From contig NC_010676.1 of the NCBI RefSeq assembly GCF_000020125.1, positions 682,001 to 746,000 on the forward strand: DNA of 64,000 nucleotides. The letters are read 5' to 3'. A program made the translations under genes and the position numbers. Positions 1 through 6,890 of this stretch are shown here, piece by piece. Position 1 is the first letter of the stretch; each line of letters opens with the position of its first letter. The DNA is from Paraburkholderia phytofirmans PsJN (lineage in GTDB: Bacteria; Pseudomonadota; Gammaproteobacteria; Burkholderiales; Burkholderiaceae). The notes beneath the pieces are model-generated. The model was not told where the DNA came from. It ran no database searches and saw nothing but the letters and a program-made list of their open reading frames with translations.

Positions 1-115
1 ATTAAAGATTTGCGTTTTGCATGTCGTTATCCAGTCAAATAATCTGGACCATCGGACATACGCAAGCCTTTGACGGCAAGCGCTGACGAGGAAATCGCTC
101 TTCGGGGGAATCATC

Positions 116-1360
116 TTGAATCACCAACGATCGCCATGGTCGCGTACAGCGGCTCCGGGCGAAGTCATCTATTCCGAGGGCTTTGCGGGCGACGCCGTCG
201 TCTACGTCATTGCGGATGGCAAAGTCGAAATCTCCACCCAGTGTGACGAGAAGAAGGTGATTCTCGCCACACTGGGTAAAGGGGAGTTTTTTGGCGAGGC
301 GGCGTTGCTGCCGCCCGAACCACGAGCGCACACCGCGAAGGCACTGAGCTTCTGCCAGTTGACCGTCATCGCGGCGAAGGTGGTGGAGGAGGAACTCGAA
401 CGTGTCTCGCCGTTGCTTCGCCATATCGTACGCACGCTGATACGGCGCGTGAAAAAGAAGGACGATGTTCTTGCCACGAATACGCACGCGGACTTTCTGC
501 CGGGTGTCGTGTCCTACGCGCACGTCCTTTCATTGATGGCGGGCGGCGAGAATGCCGACAGGCTCGACGGCCGCATGCGCCGCGCGCAAGGGGAGGAGTT
601 CTCTGTGCCTCTGCCTGACGTAATCAGGAAGTGCCATGCCATCGCCGGCCATTCGCGTCCGCACGTGATGGCCATGCTCAAACGAATGGAGAAGCTCAAT
701 CTCGTCTCGCTCGAACCCGGCCGGACCGACCGTCCGAGCACGGCCTCAGCGCGCTATTCCGCGCAGGACGGCGCAACGAGCCGGCAACTAGTCACGTTCG
801 ATCCCGTGCGAATCACCGAGCGTGCGCAACAGGTAGCGGATCACGATCTCGATCTCTCGATCAGCAGCGAACTGGAATTGATCGAGCTGGACGACCTGGA
901 AGCTTTGATCGGCGTCGAGAAGAAGGTGATTCTCAACAAGCTGTCTCACTCGGAAATCGCGGAAGACCTTTTTGCGTTTCGCAAGACCAAGGTGTTGAAT
1001 TACGTCGAGGAAAAAGGTATCAGCTATTTCTCGCGCCGCAATACCCGGGGTTTGACCGAGCTGAAGTCGCTCGACGATCTGGAGTTCGTCGACCAGCGAA
1101 CCTTGTTCGAAGCGGTGAGCGCGTTCGACACATACGACCTCGCGAAACTGCTGTCCGCCGTGACGGGCCAGCCGATCGCCGAGCGGCTGCTCTCGGTGAT
1201 GACCGAGGCGAGAAAGAAAGAAGTCTCGTGGGTCATGCGTCGGGAGATCAAGATCGATCCACTTGAAATCGCCGAGATCGAAGAGCGCTTTCTAGAGATC
1301 GTGCGAACAATCAAAGCTCCGGCGGCTGCGGCTGCGCCGCTTTCCAATCTTGACGCCTGA
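116..1360 (+). CDS. cNMP-binding / winged-helix protein with FliG-like C-terminus
   Basis: A 414-residue protein. Residues about 12-110 form a Crp-type cyclic-nucleotide-binding barrel (GEVIYSEG near 15; GEFFGEAALL then PEPRAHTAKA at 56-76, the phosphate-binding cassette with its Arg). Residues about 128-200 look like a Crp-type winged helix. Residues about 255-402 resemble the FliG C-terminal domain: DDLEFVDQR at 320-328 matches the FliG 'ED-L-LDDR' torque-helix segment, SVMTEARKKEV matches 'NMS-RA', and EIEERFLEIVRTI matches the last helix. The start is TTG at 116 with a GGGGGA box 7-12 bases upstream; the frame is closed by a stop at 71-73 and has no better start. It is followed by motA-like and motB-like genes. 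The combination is not a standard flagellar rotor. Role inferred: a ligand-controlled partner of the stator pair. Domain calls are by eye. Confidence 0.8.
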   Translation: MNHQRSPWSRTAAPGEVIYSEGFAGDAVVYVIADGKVEISTQCDEKKVILATLGKGEFFGEAALLPPEPRAHTAKALSFCQLTVIAAKVVEEELERVSPLLRHIVRTLIRRVKKKDDVLATNTHADFLPGVVSYAHVLSLMAGGENADRLDGRMRRAQGEEFSVPLPDVIRKCHAIAGHSRPHVMAMLKRMEKLNLVSLEPGRTDRPSTASARYSAQDGATSRQLVTFDPVRITERAQQVADHDLDLSISSELELIELDDLEALIGVEKKVILNKLSHSEIAEDLFAFRKTKVLNYVEEKGISYFSRRNTRGLTELKSLDDLEFVDQRTLFEAVSAFDTYDLAKLLSAVTGQPIAERLLSVMTEARKKEVSWVMRREIKIDPLEIAEIEERFLEIVRTIKAPAAAAAPLSNLDA

Positions 1361-1432
1361 CGCGCAACACGCAAACGGCAGGCCGCGTCGGCTTCGAAGT
1401 TCGAAGTCGCGGCCGGCCATTCGAGAGGACAT

Positions 1433-2197
1433 ATGGATCTGTTGACGCTATTTGGTGCGGTGTTCGGCGTGACGGCGATCGTCGCGGGTTTCTCGCTCGA
1501 GGGCGGGCACTTTACTTCGCTGTTTCAGTTGGAGGCATTCGTCATCGTTCTGGGCGGCACTTTTGGCGCCGTGATGATTCAGAACACATGGGCAAGGTTT
1601 TTCGACGGCATCAAGCAACTGCGCCTTGCTTTCGTGAAGGCGCGGCAGGTCGATCGCGAGAGCCTGTCCGTTTTGCTCGAGTGGGGCGATCAGGCCAAGC
1701 TGAACGGCATGCTGGTGTTCGAGTCAATCGAGGCGGGCGGCATCAATCCGTTTGCCAAACGAGGTTTGGAGTTGCTGGCAAACGGCGTGTCGACGGCCGT
1801 GCTGGAAGACGCTTTGCAGCGAGAGCTGGATGCGTATGAGCGCAATCACATGTTGGCCGCGCGGATCTGGCAACAGGCCGGCGGCTACGCACCCACGTTC
1901 GGGATTCTCGGTGCGGTACTCGGTCTGATTCAGGTGACCGGCCATATGCTCGAACCCGCGCAACTCGGGCAAGGTATCGCGGTGGCTTTCGTCGCGACGC
2001 TATACGGCCTCGCATTGGCTAATCTGGTCTTTCTGCCGTTGTATGGAAAGATCAGGGCGCAGGTGGACAGCGAATTGCGCTTCAGGCGTTTATATCTTGA
2101 CGGCTTGCTCGCGATCTCGCGTAAAGAGTCGCCTCACACCATCGAAACGCGGCTCGCGGGTGATGTGCGGGAAAGATCGGCCGAGTTGCTGGGCTAG
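1433..2197 (+). CDS. MotA-family stator protein (non-flagellar context)
   Basis: A 254-residue inner-membrane protein of normal MotA length with four predicted membrane segments: near 5-22, near 33-50, and two in 150-203. The diagnostic GGYAPTFGILGAVLGL stretch (150-165), with the MotA proline P154, is intact. MotA subunits surround a MotB dimer and convert proton or sodium flow into force on FliG. In the cytoplasmic loop, the usual 'ARREGLLALE' interface segment reads AKLNGMLVFE (88-97), so one Arg is Leu and another Lys, although the closing Glu remains. ATG at 1433 follows an AGAGG box. It lies 72 bases after the FliG-like gene and 49 bases before the motB-like gene, and no flagellar genes are near. 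It is a homologue of MotA/MotC; its partner is inferred to be the FliG-like protein upstream. Confidence 0.88.
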   Translation: MDLLTLFGAVFGVTAIVAGFSLEGGHFTSLFQLEAFVIVLGGTFGAVMIQNTWARFFDGIKQLRLAFVKARQVDRESLSVLLEWGDQAKLNGMLVFESIEAGGINPFAKRGLELLANGVSTAVLEDALQRELDAYERNHMLAARIWQQAGGYAPTFGILGAVLGLIQVTGHMLEPAQLGQGIAVAFVATLYGLALANLVFLPLYGKIRAQVDSELRFRRLYLDGLLAISRKESPHTIETRLAGDVRERSAELLG

Positions 2198-2246
2198 TGT
2201 GCTTTGACGGCAATCATACGTAATTTCGGGCGCAAACTTTTCGGAT

Positions 2247-2915
2247 ATGAACACCTTATCGGGTAACAAACGCCTCACGGCGGACAAGACCGGCTACGAC
2301 GCCGCAGACGAAGGCGAGGAAGAGTCCGGGCGCTGGCTGATCTCCTACTCCGACCTCATCACCACGCTGATGGTGTTGTTCCTTGCGCTCTATGTGCTGC
2401 AGTTGGCCAAAACGAGAGAACTCGAAATCAAGGCGCTGGAGCGTCACGTGGTGACAGAGGCGGCGCCCGCTACGCCGGATGCCTCGAAGAAGCAGCTGCT
2501 TTCTCTGCTGGCGCCGCTTCGAGACAATCGCCAGATTACGATTTCGAACGCGGCGCAAGGCGTGGAAATCGCCATCAATGCAAAAATTCTGTTCAATTCG
2601 GGCGACGCGCGTTTGTTGCCGGAATCATCCGACGTGTTGAATCAGATTGCCGGTGTACTGCGCGAGCGATCGAAGAACAACATTCTCGTCGAAGGTCACA
2701 CAGACAATGTGCCTATTTCAACGGCGAAATACGAATCTAACTGGGAGCTGTCTTCCGCGCGGGCTGGCGCGGTGGTTCGCTTTTTCGCGGACAAAGGCAT
2801 CGAAGCGCACCGAATGGCCGCGATCGGCCGGGCGGACAATTTCCCCTTGATCATCGGCGACGACGCGGCGGCGCGCGCCGCGAATCGTCGCGTGACGATT
2901 CTCGTCGAGTACTGA
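2247..2915 (+). CDS. MotB-family stator / OmpA-like peptidoglycan-binding protein
   Basis: A 222-residue protein. One membrane segment at about 30-52 has the MotB plug pattern WLISYSDLITTLMVLF, with D36 in the position of the essential ion-binding Asp. The OmpA/MotB peptidoglycan-binding domain fills about 105-222 (ILFNSGDARLLPES, then VEGHTDNVPI and the ANRRV end). It is shorter than E. coli MotB (308), with a short linker of about 50 residues and a short acidic N-terminus. MotB anchors stators to the cell wall, so this protein should hold the MotA partner to peptidoglycan. It is the third gene of the cNMP-FliG/MotA/MotB unit. Confidence 0.88.
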   Translation: MNTLSGNKRLTADKTGYDAADEGEEESGRWLISYSDLITTLMVLFLALYVLQLAKTRELEIKALERHVVTEAAPATPDASKKQLLSLLAPLRDNRQITISNAAQGVEIAINAKILFNSGDARLLPESSDVLNQIAGVLRERSKNNILVEGHTDNVPISTAKYESNWELSSARAGAVVRFFADKGIEAHRMAAIGRADNFPLIIGDDAAARAANRRVTILVEY

Positions 2916-3015
2916 ATTTGCGCGGGTGGAGCGAGGCGCTGTCGAGGTCCCTTATACCGTCAACGCTCCGCCTGTAGCGGGCTCGTTCGCGCACTCGAAC
3001 TCGACGCCCCGAGCC

Positions 3016-3041
3016 GTCGGCGCACTCCGCGTGACGCCGAC
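3016..3041. terminator. Weak hairpin between convergent genes
   Basis: Seven-base arms GTCGGCG (3016-3022) and CGCCGAC (3035-3041) with a 12-base loop. It sits between the end of the motB-like gene and the end of the convergent DUF4148 gene. There is no T-run, so it may only be a structural repeat. Confidence 0.3.
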
Positions 3042-3060
3042 ATCAACGCCAAACAGTCCC

Positions 3061-3309
3061 TCAGCTCCCCATATAAATCGAACGATTCAGATTGACGAGC
3101 TGACCATCCTTCTCGGCTTGCACGAGTTCCTGGCGAACCTGTGCACGCGTTTTCTGTGCGGCACTTGCCGTGCTCGCGGACCATTGCGGCTGCGCCTGTG
3201 CGATCTGCGAAGAATCGACGCTAGCAGTCGAGGGCGCCGGAACCGCAGCGTGAGCAACATTTCCGATCACGCAGGCAGCAAAGGTCAAAGCAATCATGGA
3301 AAATTTCAT
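3061..3309 (-). CDS. DUF4148 small exported protein
   Basis: An 82-residue protein with a clear Sec signal peptide (MKFSMIALTFAACVIGNVAHA, cleavage after about residue 21). The C-terminal KTRAQVRQELVQAEKDGQL stretch is the DUF4148 signature, a family abundant in Burkholderiaceae and of unknown function. The ATG has a perfect AAGGAG box. It is a single gene transcribed away from the TlpA-like gene; its upstream segment (3419-3484) is a diverged copy of the segment upstream of that gene, suggesting shared control. Confidence 0.85.
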   Translation of the reverse strand: MKFSMIALTFAACVIGNVAHAAVPAPSTASVDSSQIAQAQPQWSASTASAAQKTRAQVRQELVQAEKDGQLVNLNRSIYMGS

Positions 3310-3418
3310 ATCGTTCTCCTTGAACGGTTGGATAAGAGACGTCCGCGGATCTCAAGGCATGAGCAGAGGTCGCCCAGGACTTGCTGCGATGCGATTCTTG
3401 TCAGAGAAGCGGCGTTGA

Positions 3419-3484
3419 TGTATTGAACCGCGCGTGCGTATCTGGCTTGTGTCGGGAAAGCGGCGAATTGCAAAGTCGTGTATC
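3419..3484 (-). repeat. Upstream repeat copy A (DUF4148 gene)
   Basis: A 66-base segment about three-quarters identical, by hand alignment, to 4149-4215. Shared blocks are TGTATTGAA, GTATCTGGC-TGTGTCG, AAAGC-GCG and GTGTATC. Both copies lie upstream of minus-strand genes for exported proteins (110 and 60 bases from the starts). A shared promoter/operator module is the simplest reading. Confidence 0.6.
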
Positions 3485-3522
3485 ACCGCAATCCCCGAAT
3501 ACATTCCGATACGAACGCGCGG

Positions 3523-4089
3523 CTATCCTTGTTGCGCGAGCAGGGCTTGAATCTTCGCTTCCGTCTTCGCATAGTCGCCTTCGCCGAAATGCGTGTAGAC
3601 AATGCGCCCTTGCTTGTCGAGCAGATAAAAAGCCGGCCAGTACTGATTGTTGTACGCGTTCCAGGTGGCATAGCGATTGTCCTGCGCGACCGGATAAGTG
3701 ATGCCGAAGCGCTTGATGGCGGTCTTCACGTTGTCGGTATCGCGCTCGAACGGATACTCGGGCGTATGCACACCGATCACCGTCAGCCCCTGGTCCTTGT
3801 ATTTCTGATTCCAGCTTTTCACGTAAGGCAGCGTGTTGATGCAGTTGCCGCAGGTGTAAGTCCAGAAATCGACCAGCACCACTTTGCCGCGCAGTTGCTG
3901 CAAGGTGAGCGGATCGCTGTTGAGCCATTGCGAAATGCCGGTGAAATCGGGAGCCGCCGCGTTGGTCCCGAGCGCGGGCACACTCGCGCCCGGTTCGGGC
4001 GACCCCGCGAAGGCGGCAATGCCGCTCGCGGCTGCGGCGGCGATCACGGTTGCGACGGCAAGCGTTTTGATCTTGGTTGCGGAGAGCAT
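3523..4089 (-). CDS. TlpA-like periplasmic thioredoxin-fold protein
   Basis: A 188-residue protein with an N-terminal signal/anchor (about 9-28) and a thioredoxin/AhpC-TSA fold. The active site WTYTCGNCINTLPYV has C80 and C83, the form seen in DipZ C-terminal and TlpA-like thiol-disulfide proteins. A cis-Pro region follows (YWPAFYLLD). It probably acts in the periplasm on cysteine pairs, perhaps for cytochrome maturation or oxidative repair. The ATG has an AAGGACC box. It is divergent from the GFA-family gene; the space between carries the repeat copy B and a 9-base inverted repeat. Confidence 0.85.
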   Translation of the reverse strand: MLSATKIKTLAVATVIAAAAASGIAAFAGSPEPGASVPALGTNAAAPDFTGISQWLNSDPLTLQQLRGKVVLVDFWTYTCGNCINTLPYVKSWNQKYKDQGLTVIGVHTPEYPFERDTDNVKTAIKRFGITYPVAQDNRYATWNAYNNQYWPAFYLLDKQGRIVYTHFGEGDYAKTEAKIQALLAQQG

Positions 4090-4148
4090 GTCAGGGTCCT
4101 TTCAGGAAGAGGCTAAAAACGGCAATTCGCGTACCGGCCGCGAATGAC

Positions 4149-4215
4149 TGTATTGAAGCGTCCGCAGGTATCTGGCATGTGTCGCCAAAGCCGCGTGGGT
4201 GCAATGTTGTGTATC
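4149..4215 (-). repeat. Upstream repeat copy B (TlpA-like gene)
   Basis: This is the partner of 3419-3484. The copy runs from TGTATTGAA to GTGTATC and ends inside the inverted repeat at 4209-4235. It begins 60 bases upstream of the TlpA-like start. Confidence 0.6.
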
Positions 4216-4235
4216 TGTACGAGGTCCAGATACAC
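4209..4235. promoter_or_regulatory. 9-base perfect inverted repeat, candidate operator
   Basis: GTGTATCTG (4209-4217) and CAGATACAC (4227-4235) are separated by nine bases. The pair sits midway between the divergent TlpA-like and GFA-family genes and overlaps repeat copy B. The GTATCTG core recurs at about 4168 and in repeat copy A at about 3438. The two-component pair 0.6 kb downstream is an obvious candidate regulator, but nothing in the sequence proves it. Confidence 0.5.
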
Positions 4236-4299
4236 TGCGACACAATTCCCCGTGCGGGCCAGGCTATAAAGCAGGCATTGCCAAAACACGGAGAGCACC

Positions 4300-4671
4300 A
4301 TGAGCGCCGACTTGCTGCACGGATCCTGCCATTGCGGGGCCGTCAAATTCGAAGTACGTAGCCCGATCACCCCGGCCGGCCGCTGCAACTGCAGCCTGTG
4401 CCGCCGCAAGGGCGCATTGATGACGCCGCTGTTCCCGGCAAGCCAGTTGAAGATTCTGAGCGGCGAAGATTCGTTGACGCTCTACCAGTTCAACACGCGT
4501 GTGGCCCGGCACTATTTCTGCAAGCATTGCGGCATCTATCCGTTTCATCAGACGCGTAAAGACCCGCAGTCGTGGCGAGTCAACATCGGTTGCCTGGAAG
4601 GCGTCGATCCGTATAGTCTGGAAGCGGGAGTCGCGGACGGCGCGAGCCTCTCCGTGCTGGAGGACGCATGA
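4300..4671 (+). CDS. GFA-family (CENP-V/GFA) zinc protein
   Basis: A 123-residue protein of the glutathione-dependent formaldehyde-activating (GFA) family. It shows the GSCHCGAVKFEV start, the CNCSLCRRKGAL Cys cluster and a FCKHCGIYPFH zinc site. Family members bind zinc; only a few have been shown to act on S-hydroxymethyl-glutathione, so the substrate is open. ATG at 4300 follows GGAGAGCACC. Its TGA overlaps the ATG of a 40-residue downstream ORF. Confidence 0.85.
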   Translation: MSADLLHGSCHCGAVKFEVRSPITPAGRCNCSLCRRKGALMTPLFPASQLKILSGEDSLTLYQFNTRVARHYFCKHCGIYPFHQTRKDPQSWRVNIGCLEGVDPYSLEAGVADGASLSVLEDA

Positions 4672-4790
4672 AACGCCTGCTGGCTATCGTCGTCTTCCTG
4701 ACCGGGGGCCTTGCCGCCGAACTGGCGCATCCGGTGCAGTGCTCATTGATGGTTGCAAGCCGAGTGCAGTTGAAACGCCAAAAGAGATGA
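4668..4790 (+). CDS. Possible 40-residue small membrane/exported protein
   Basis: Begins MKRLLAIVVFLTGGLAAELA, a short basic-then-hydrophobic signal-like segment. The ATG overlaps the GFA-family stop as ATGA and has a GGAGG box 4 bases upstream, so translational coupling is plausible. It ends 8 bases before the response-regulator ATG. No family is recognised. It may be a coupling ORF or a decayed remnant. Confidence 0.4.
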   Translation: MKRLLAIVVFLTGGLAAELAHPVQCSLMVASRVQLKRQKR

Positions 4791-4797
4791 CGCCTTG

Positions 4798-5538
4798 ATG
4801 GAAACCATCGATCACGTACTGATTGTCGACGACGACCGCGGCATCCGCGAATTGCTGGCCGGTTATCTCGAGAAGAACGGCATGCGCGTGTCGCTCGCGG
4901 CGAACGGGCGCCAGATGCGCGCGGCGCTGGAGCAGGGCGCGCCCGATCTGATCGTGCTGGATCTGATGATGCCCGGCGAGGACGGTCTGGTGCTGTGCCG
5001 CGAACTGCGCGCCGGCAAATTCCGCGCAGTGCCGGTATTGATGCTGACGGCCCGCAACGAAGAGGCGGACCGTATCGTCGGACTGGAAATGGGCGCGGAC
5101 GACTACCTGCCCAAGCCCTTTGCCGTGCGCGAGTTGCTCGCGCGCATTCGCGCCGTGCTGCGGCGCGCGCGCATGCTGCCGCCCGGCATGCAGGTGACCG
5201 AATCGGCGCCGATGCTGGCCTTCGGCGACTGGCGCCTCGACACCACCGCGCGTCATCTGCTGGACGCCGAAGGCACCATGGTCGCGCTGAGCGGCGCCGA
5301 GTACCGCTTGCTGCGCGTATTTCTCGATCATCCGCAGCGGGTGCTGACGCGCGATCAACTGCTCAATCTCACGCAGGGCCGCCAGGCCGATCAGTTCGAC
5401 CGTTCTATCGATCTGATGGTGAGCCGTCTGCGTCAACGTTTGCGCGATGTCGCGCGCGAGCCCCGTTACATCAAGACGCTGCGCAGTGAGGGTTACGTGT
5501 TTTCCGCGGCGGTGACGGCCATTGGGGACCCGCAATGA
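4798..5538 (+). CDS. OmpR-family response regulator
   Basis: A 246-residue protein. The receiver domain (about 5-120) has the acidic VDDD pair, the phospho-acceptor Asp in LIVLDLMMPGEDG, the LTAR Thr and the KPF Lys. The C-terminal winged helix (about 140-240, ending RYIKTLRSEGYVF) is of the OmpR/PhoB type. ATG 4798 is preferred over the adjoining TTG at 4795 because AAAAGAGATGA lies at proper spacing. It is coupled to the sensor kinase through an ATGA overlap. Its targets may include the nearby GTATCTG boxes (inference). Confidence 0.92.
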   Translation: METIDHVLIVDDDRGIRELLAGYLEKNGMRVSLAANGRQMRAALEQGAPDLIVLDLMMPGEDGLVLCRELRAGKFRAVPVLMLTARNEEADRIVGLEMGADDYLPKPFAVRELLARIRAVLRRARMLPPGMQVTESAPMLAFGDWRLDTTARHLLDAEGTMVALSGAEYRLLRVFLDHPQRVLTRDQLLNLTQGRQADQFDRSIDLMVSRLRQRLRDVAREPRYIKTLRSEGYVFSAAVTAIGDPQ

Positions 5539-6860
5539 AGCGCTGGTCCTGGCTGCACTGGCCGCGCACGCTGTTCGCGCGGCTCGCGCTGATTCTGTTC
5601 GTCGGCCTCGCACTGGCGCAGACCTTGTCGTTCTGGCTCACGCTGACCGAGCGCGACCAAACCATGACTAACGTGATGATGGGTTACATCGAGCGGGAAG
5701 TGAGCAGTTCGGTGGCGCTGCTCGATCATCTGCCGCCGGACGAACGCGCGCAGTGGTTGCCGCGGCTCGCGCGGCGCAGCTATGAGTTCATCCTGGGGCC
5801 TGGCATTGCCGGCAACCCGATCGATGCGCATCTGTCCGAGCGAGTGGCGCAATCCATCGCGGATGGCATCGGCAAGCACTATCCGCTGACGGTGAATGGC
5901 GTTCCCGGCGACAAAGAACGCTTGCAAGTGCATCTGCAATTGAGCGACGGCACACCGCTGACCATCGATATGAGGCCCATGTCGGGCGCGCCGCTCTCGC
6001 GCTGGCTGCCTCTCGTGCTGGCGTTGCAACTGGCGGTGCTGGTGGCGTGCTGCTGGCTGGCGGTGCGGCTCGCCACGCGGCCGTTGCATCAGCTGGCGCT
6101 CGCCGCGGATACGCTCGGTCCGGACCTGAAGGCGGCGCGCTTGCCGGAGGACGGGCCGTCGGAAGTGTCGCGCGCCGCGCGCGCCTTCAACGCGATGCAG
6201 GATCGCATTGCCACGTATATGACCGAACGCATGCAGATTCTGGCGGCGATTTCGCACGATCTGCAAACGCCGATCACGCGCATGCGCCTGCGCGTCGACG
6301 TGATGGACGACGACACCCAGGGCGCGAAGCTGCGCCAGGATCTGCAGGAAATGGAAAGCCTGGTGAAGGAGGGCGTGACGTACGCGCGCACGCTGCACGG
6401 CGCGACCGAAGTCCCCTGCCGTGTCGATCCTGACGCGTTGCTCGACAGCCTCGTCTGCGATTATGTGGACGCCGGCCAGGCGGTCAGCCTGGAAGGGCGG
6501 CTAGGCGATTCGCTGGTGACGCGTCCGCAGGCCTTGCGCCGCATACTCGGCAACCTGGTGGACAACGCGCTGAAGTTCAGCGGCGCGGCCGAGATCACGG
6601 CGGCTACTTTGCCCAACGGAGAGACGGCGATCGCCGTGCTCGACCGTGGCCCCGGCATACCGGCGGAGTCGCTGGAAGCAGTGTTCGAGCCGTTCTACCG
6701 GCTCGAAGCGTCACGCAATCGCGATACGGGCGGCACGGGGCTTGGCCTTGCCATCGCGCGGCAACTGGCCATGGCGATGGACGCGACGCTCACGCTGCAC
6801 AACCGTTCCGGCGGCGGTCTGGAAGCCCGCTTGACGTTGAGGAATCTGCGCAAGGCATAG
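5535..6860 (+). CDS. EnvZ-type sensor histidine kinase
   Basis: A 441-residue protein. An N-terminal membrane segment (about 16-36), a periplasmic region of about 110 residues and a second membrane segment (about 158-178) are followed by HAMP, a dimerisation domain with phospho-acceptor His in ISHDLQTPITRMRLR, and an ATPase domain with NLVDNALKFSG, DRGPGIP and GGTGLGLAI boxes. It is the cognate kinase of the regulator just upstream (ATGA overlap). The input signal is unknown. The stop lies 30 bases from the end of the convergent oxidoreductase gene. Confidence 0.93.
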   Translation: MKRWSWLHWPRTLFARLALILFVGLALAQTLSFWLTLTERDQTMTNVMMGYIEREVSSSVALLDHLPPDERAQWLPRLARRSYEFILGPGIAGNPIDAHLSERVAQSIADGIGKHYPLTVNGVPGDKERLQVHLQLSDGTPLTIDMRPMSGAPLSRWLPLVLALQLAVLVACCWLAVRLATRPLHQLALAADTLGPDLKAARLPEDGPSEVSRAARAFNAMQDRIATYMTERMQILAAISHDLQTPITRMRLRVDVMDDDTQGAKLRQDLQEMESLVKEGVTYARTLHGATEVPCRVDPDALLDSLVCDYVDAGQAVSLEGRLGDSLVTRPQALRRILGNLVDNALKFSGAAEITAATLPNGETAIAVLDRGPGIPAESLEAVFEPFYRLEASRNRDTGGTGLGLAIARQLAMAMDATLTLHNRSGGGLEARLTLRNLRKA

Positions 6861-6890
6861 CGGCAGTCGCGAACCACCAGGCGCGCGGCC

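Noticed and set aside
1..115. TCCAG-N9-CTGGA inverted repeat at 30-48
   Set aside because: Only five bases per arm in a short leader; too weak to call an operator.
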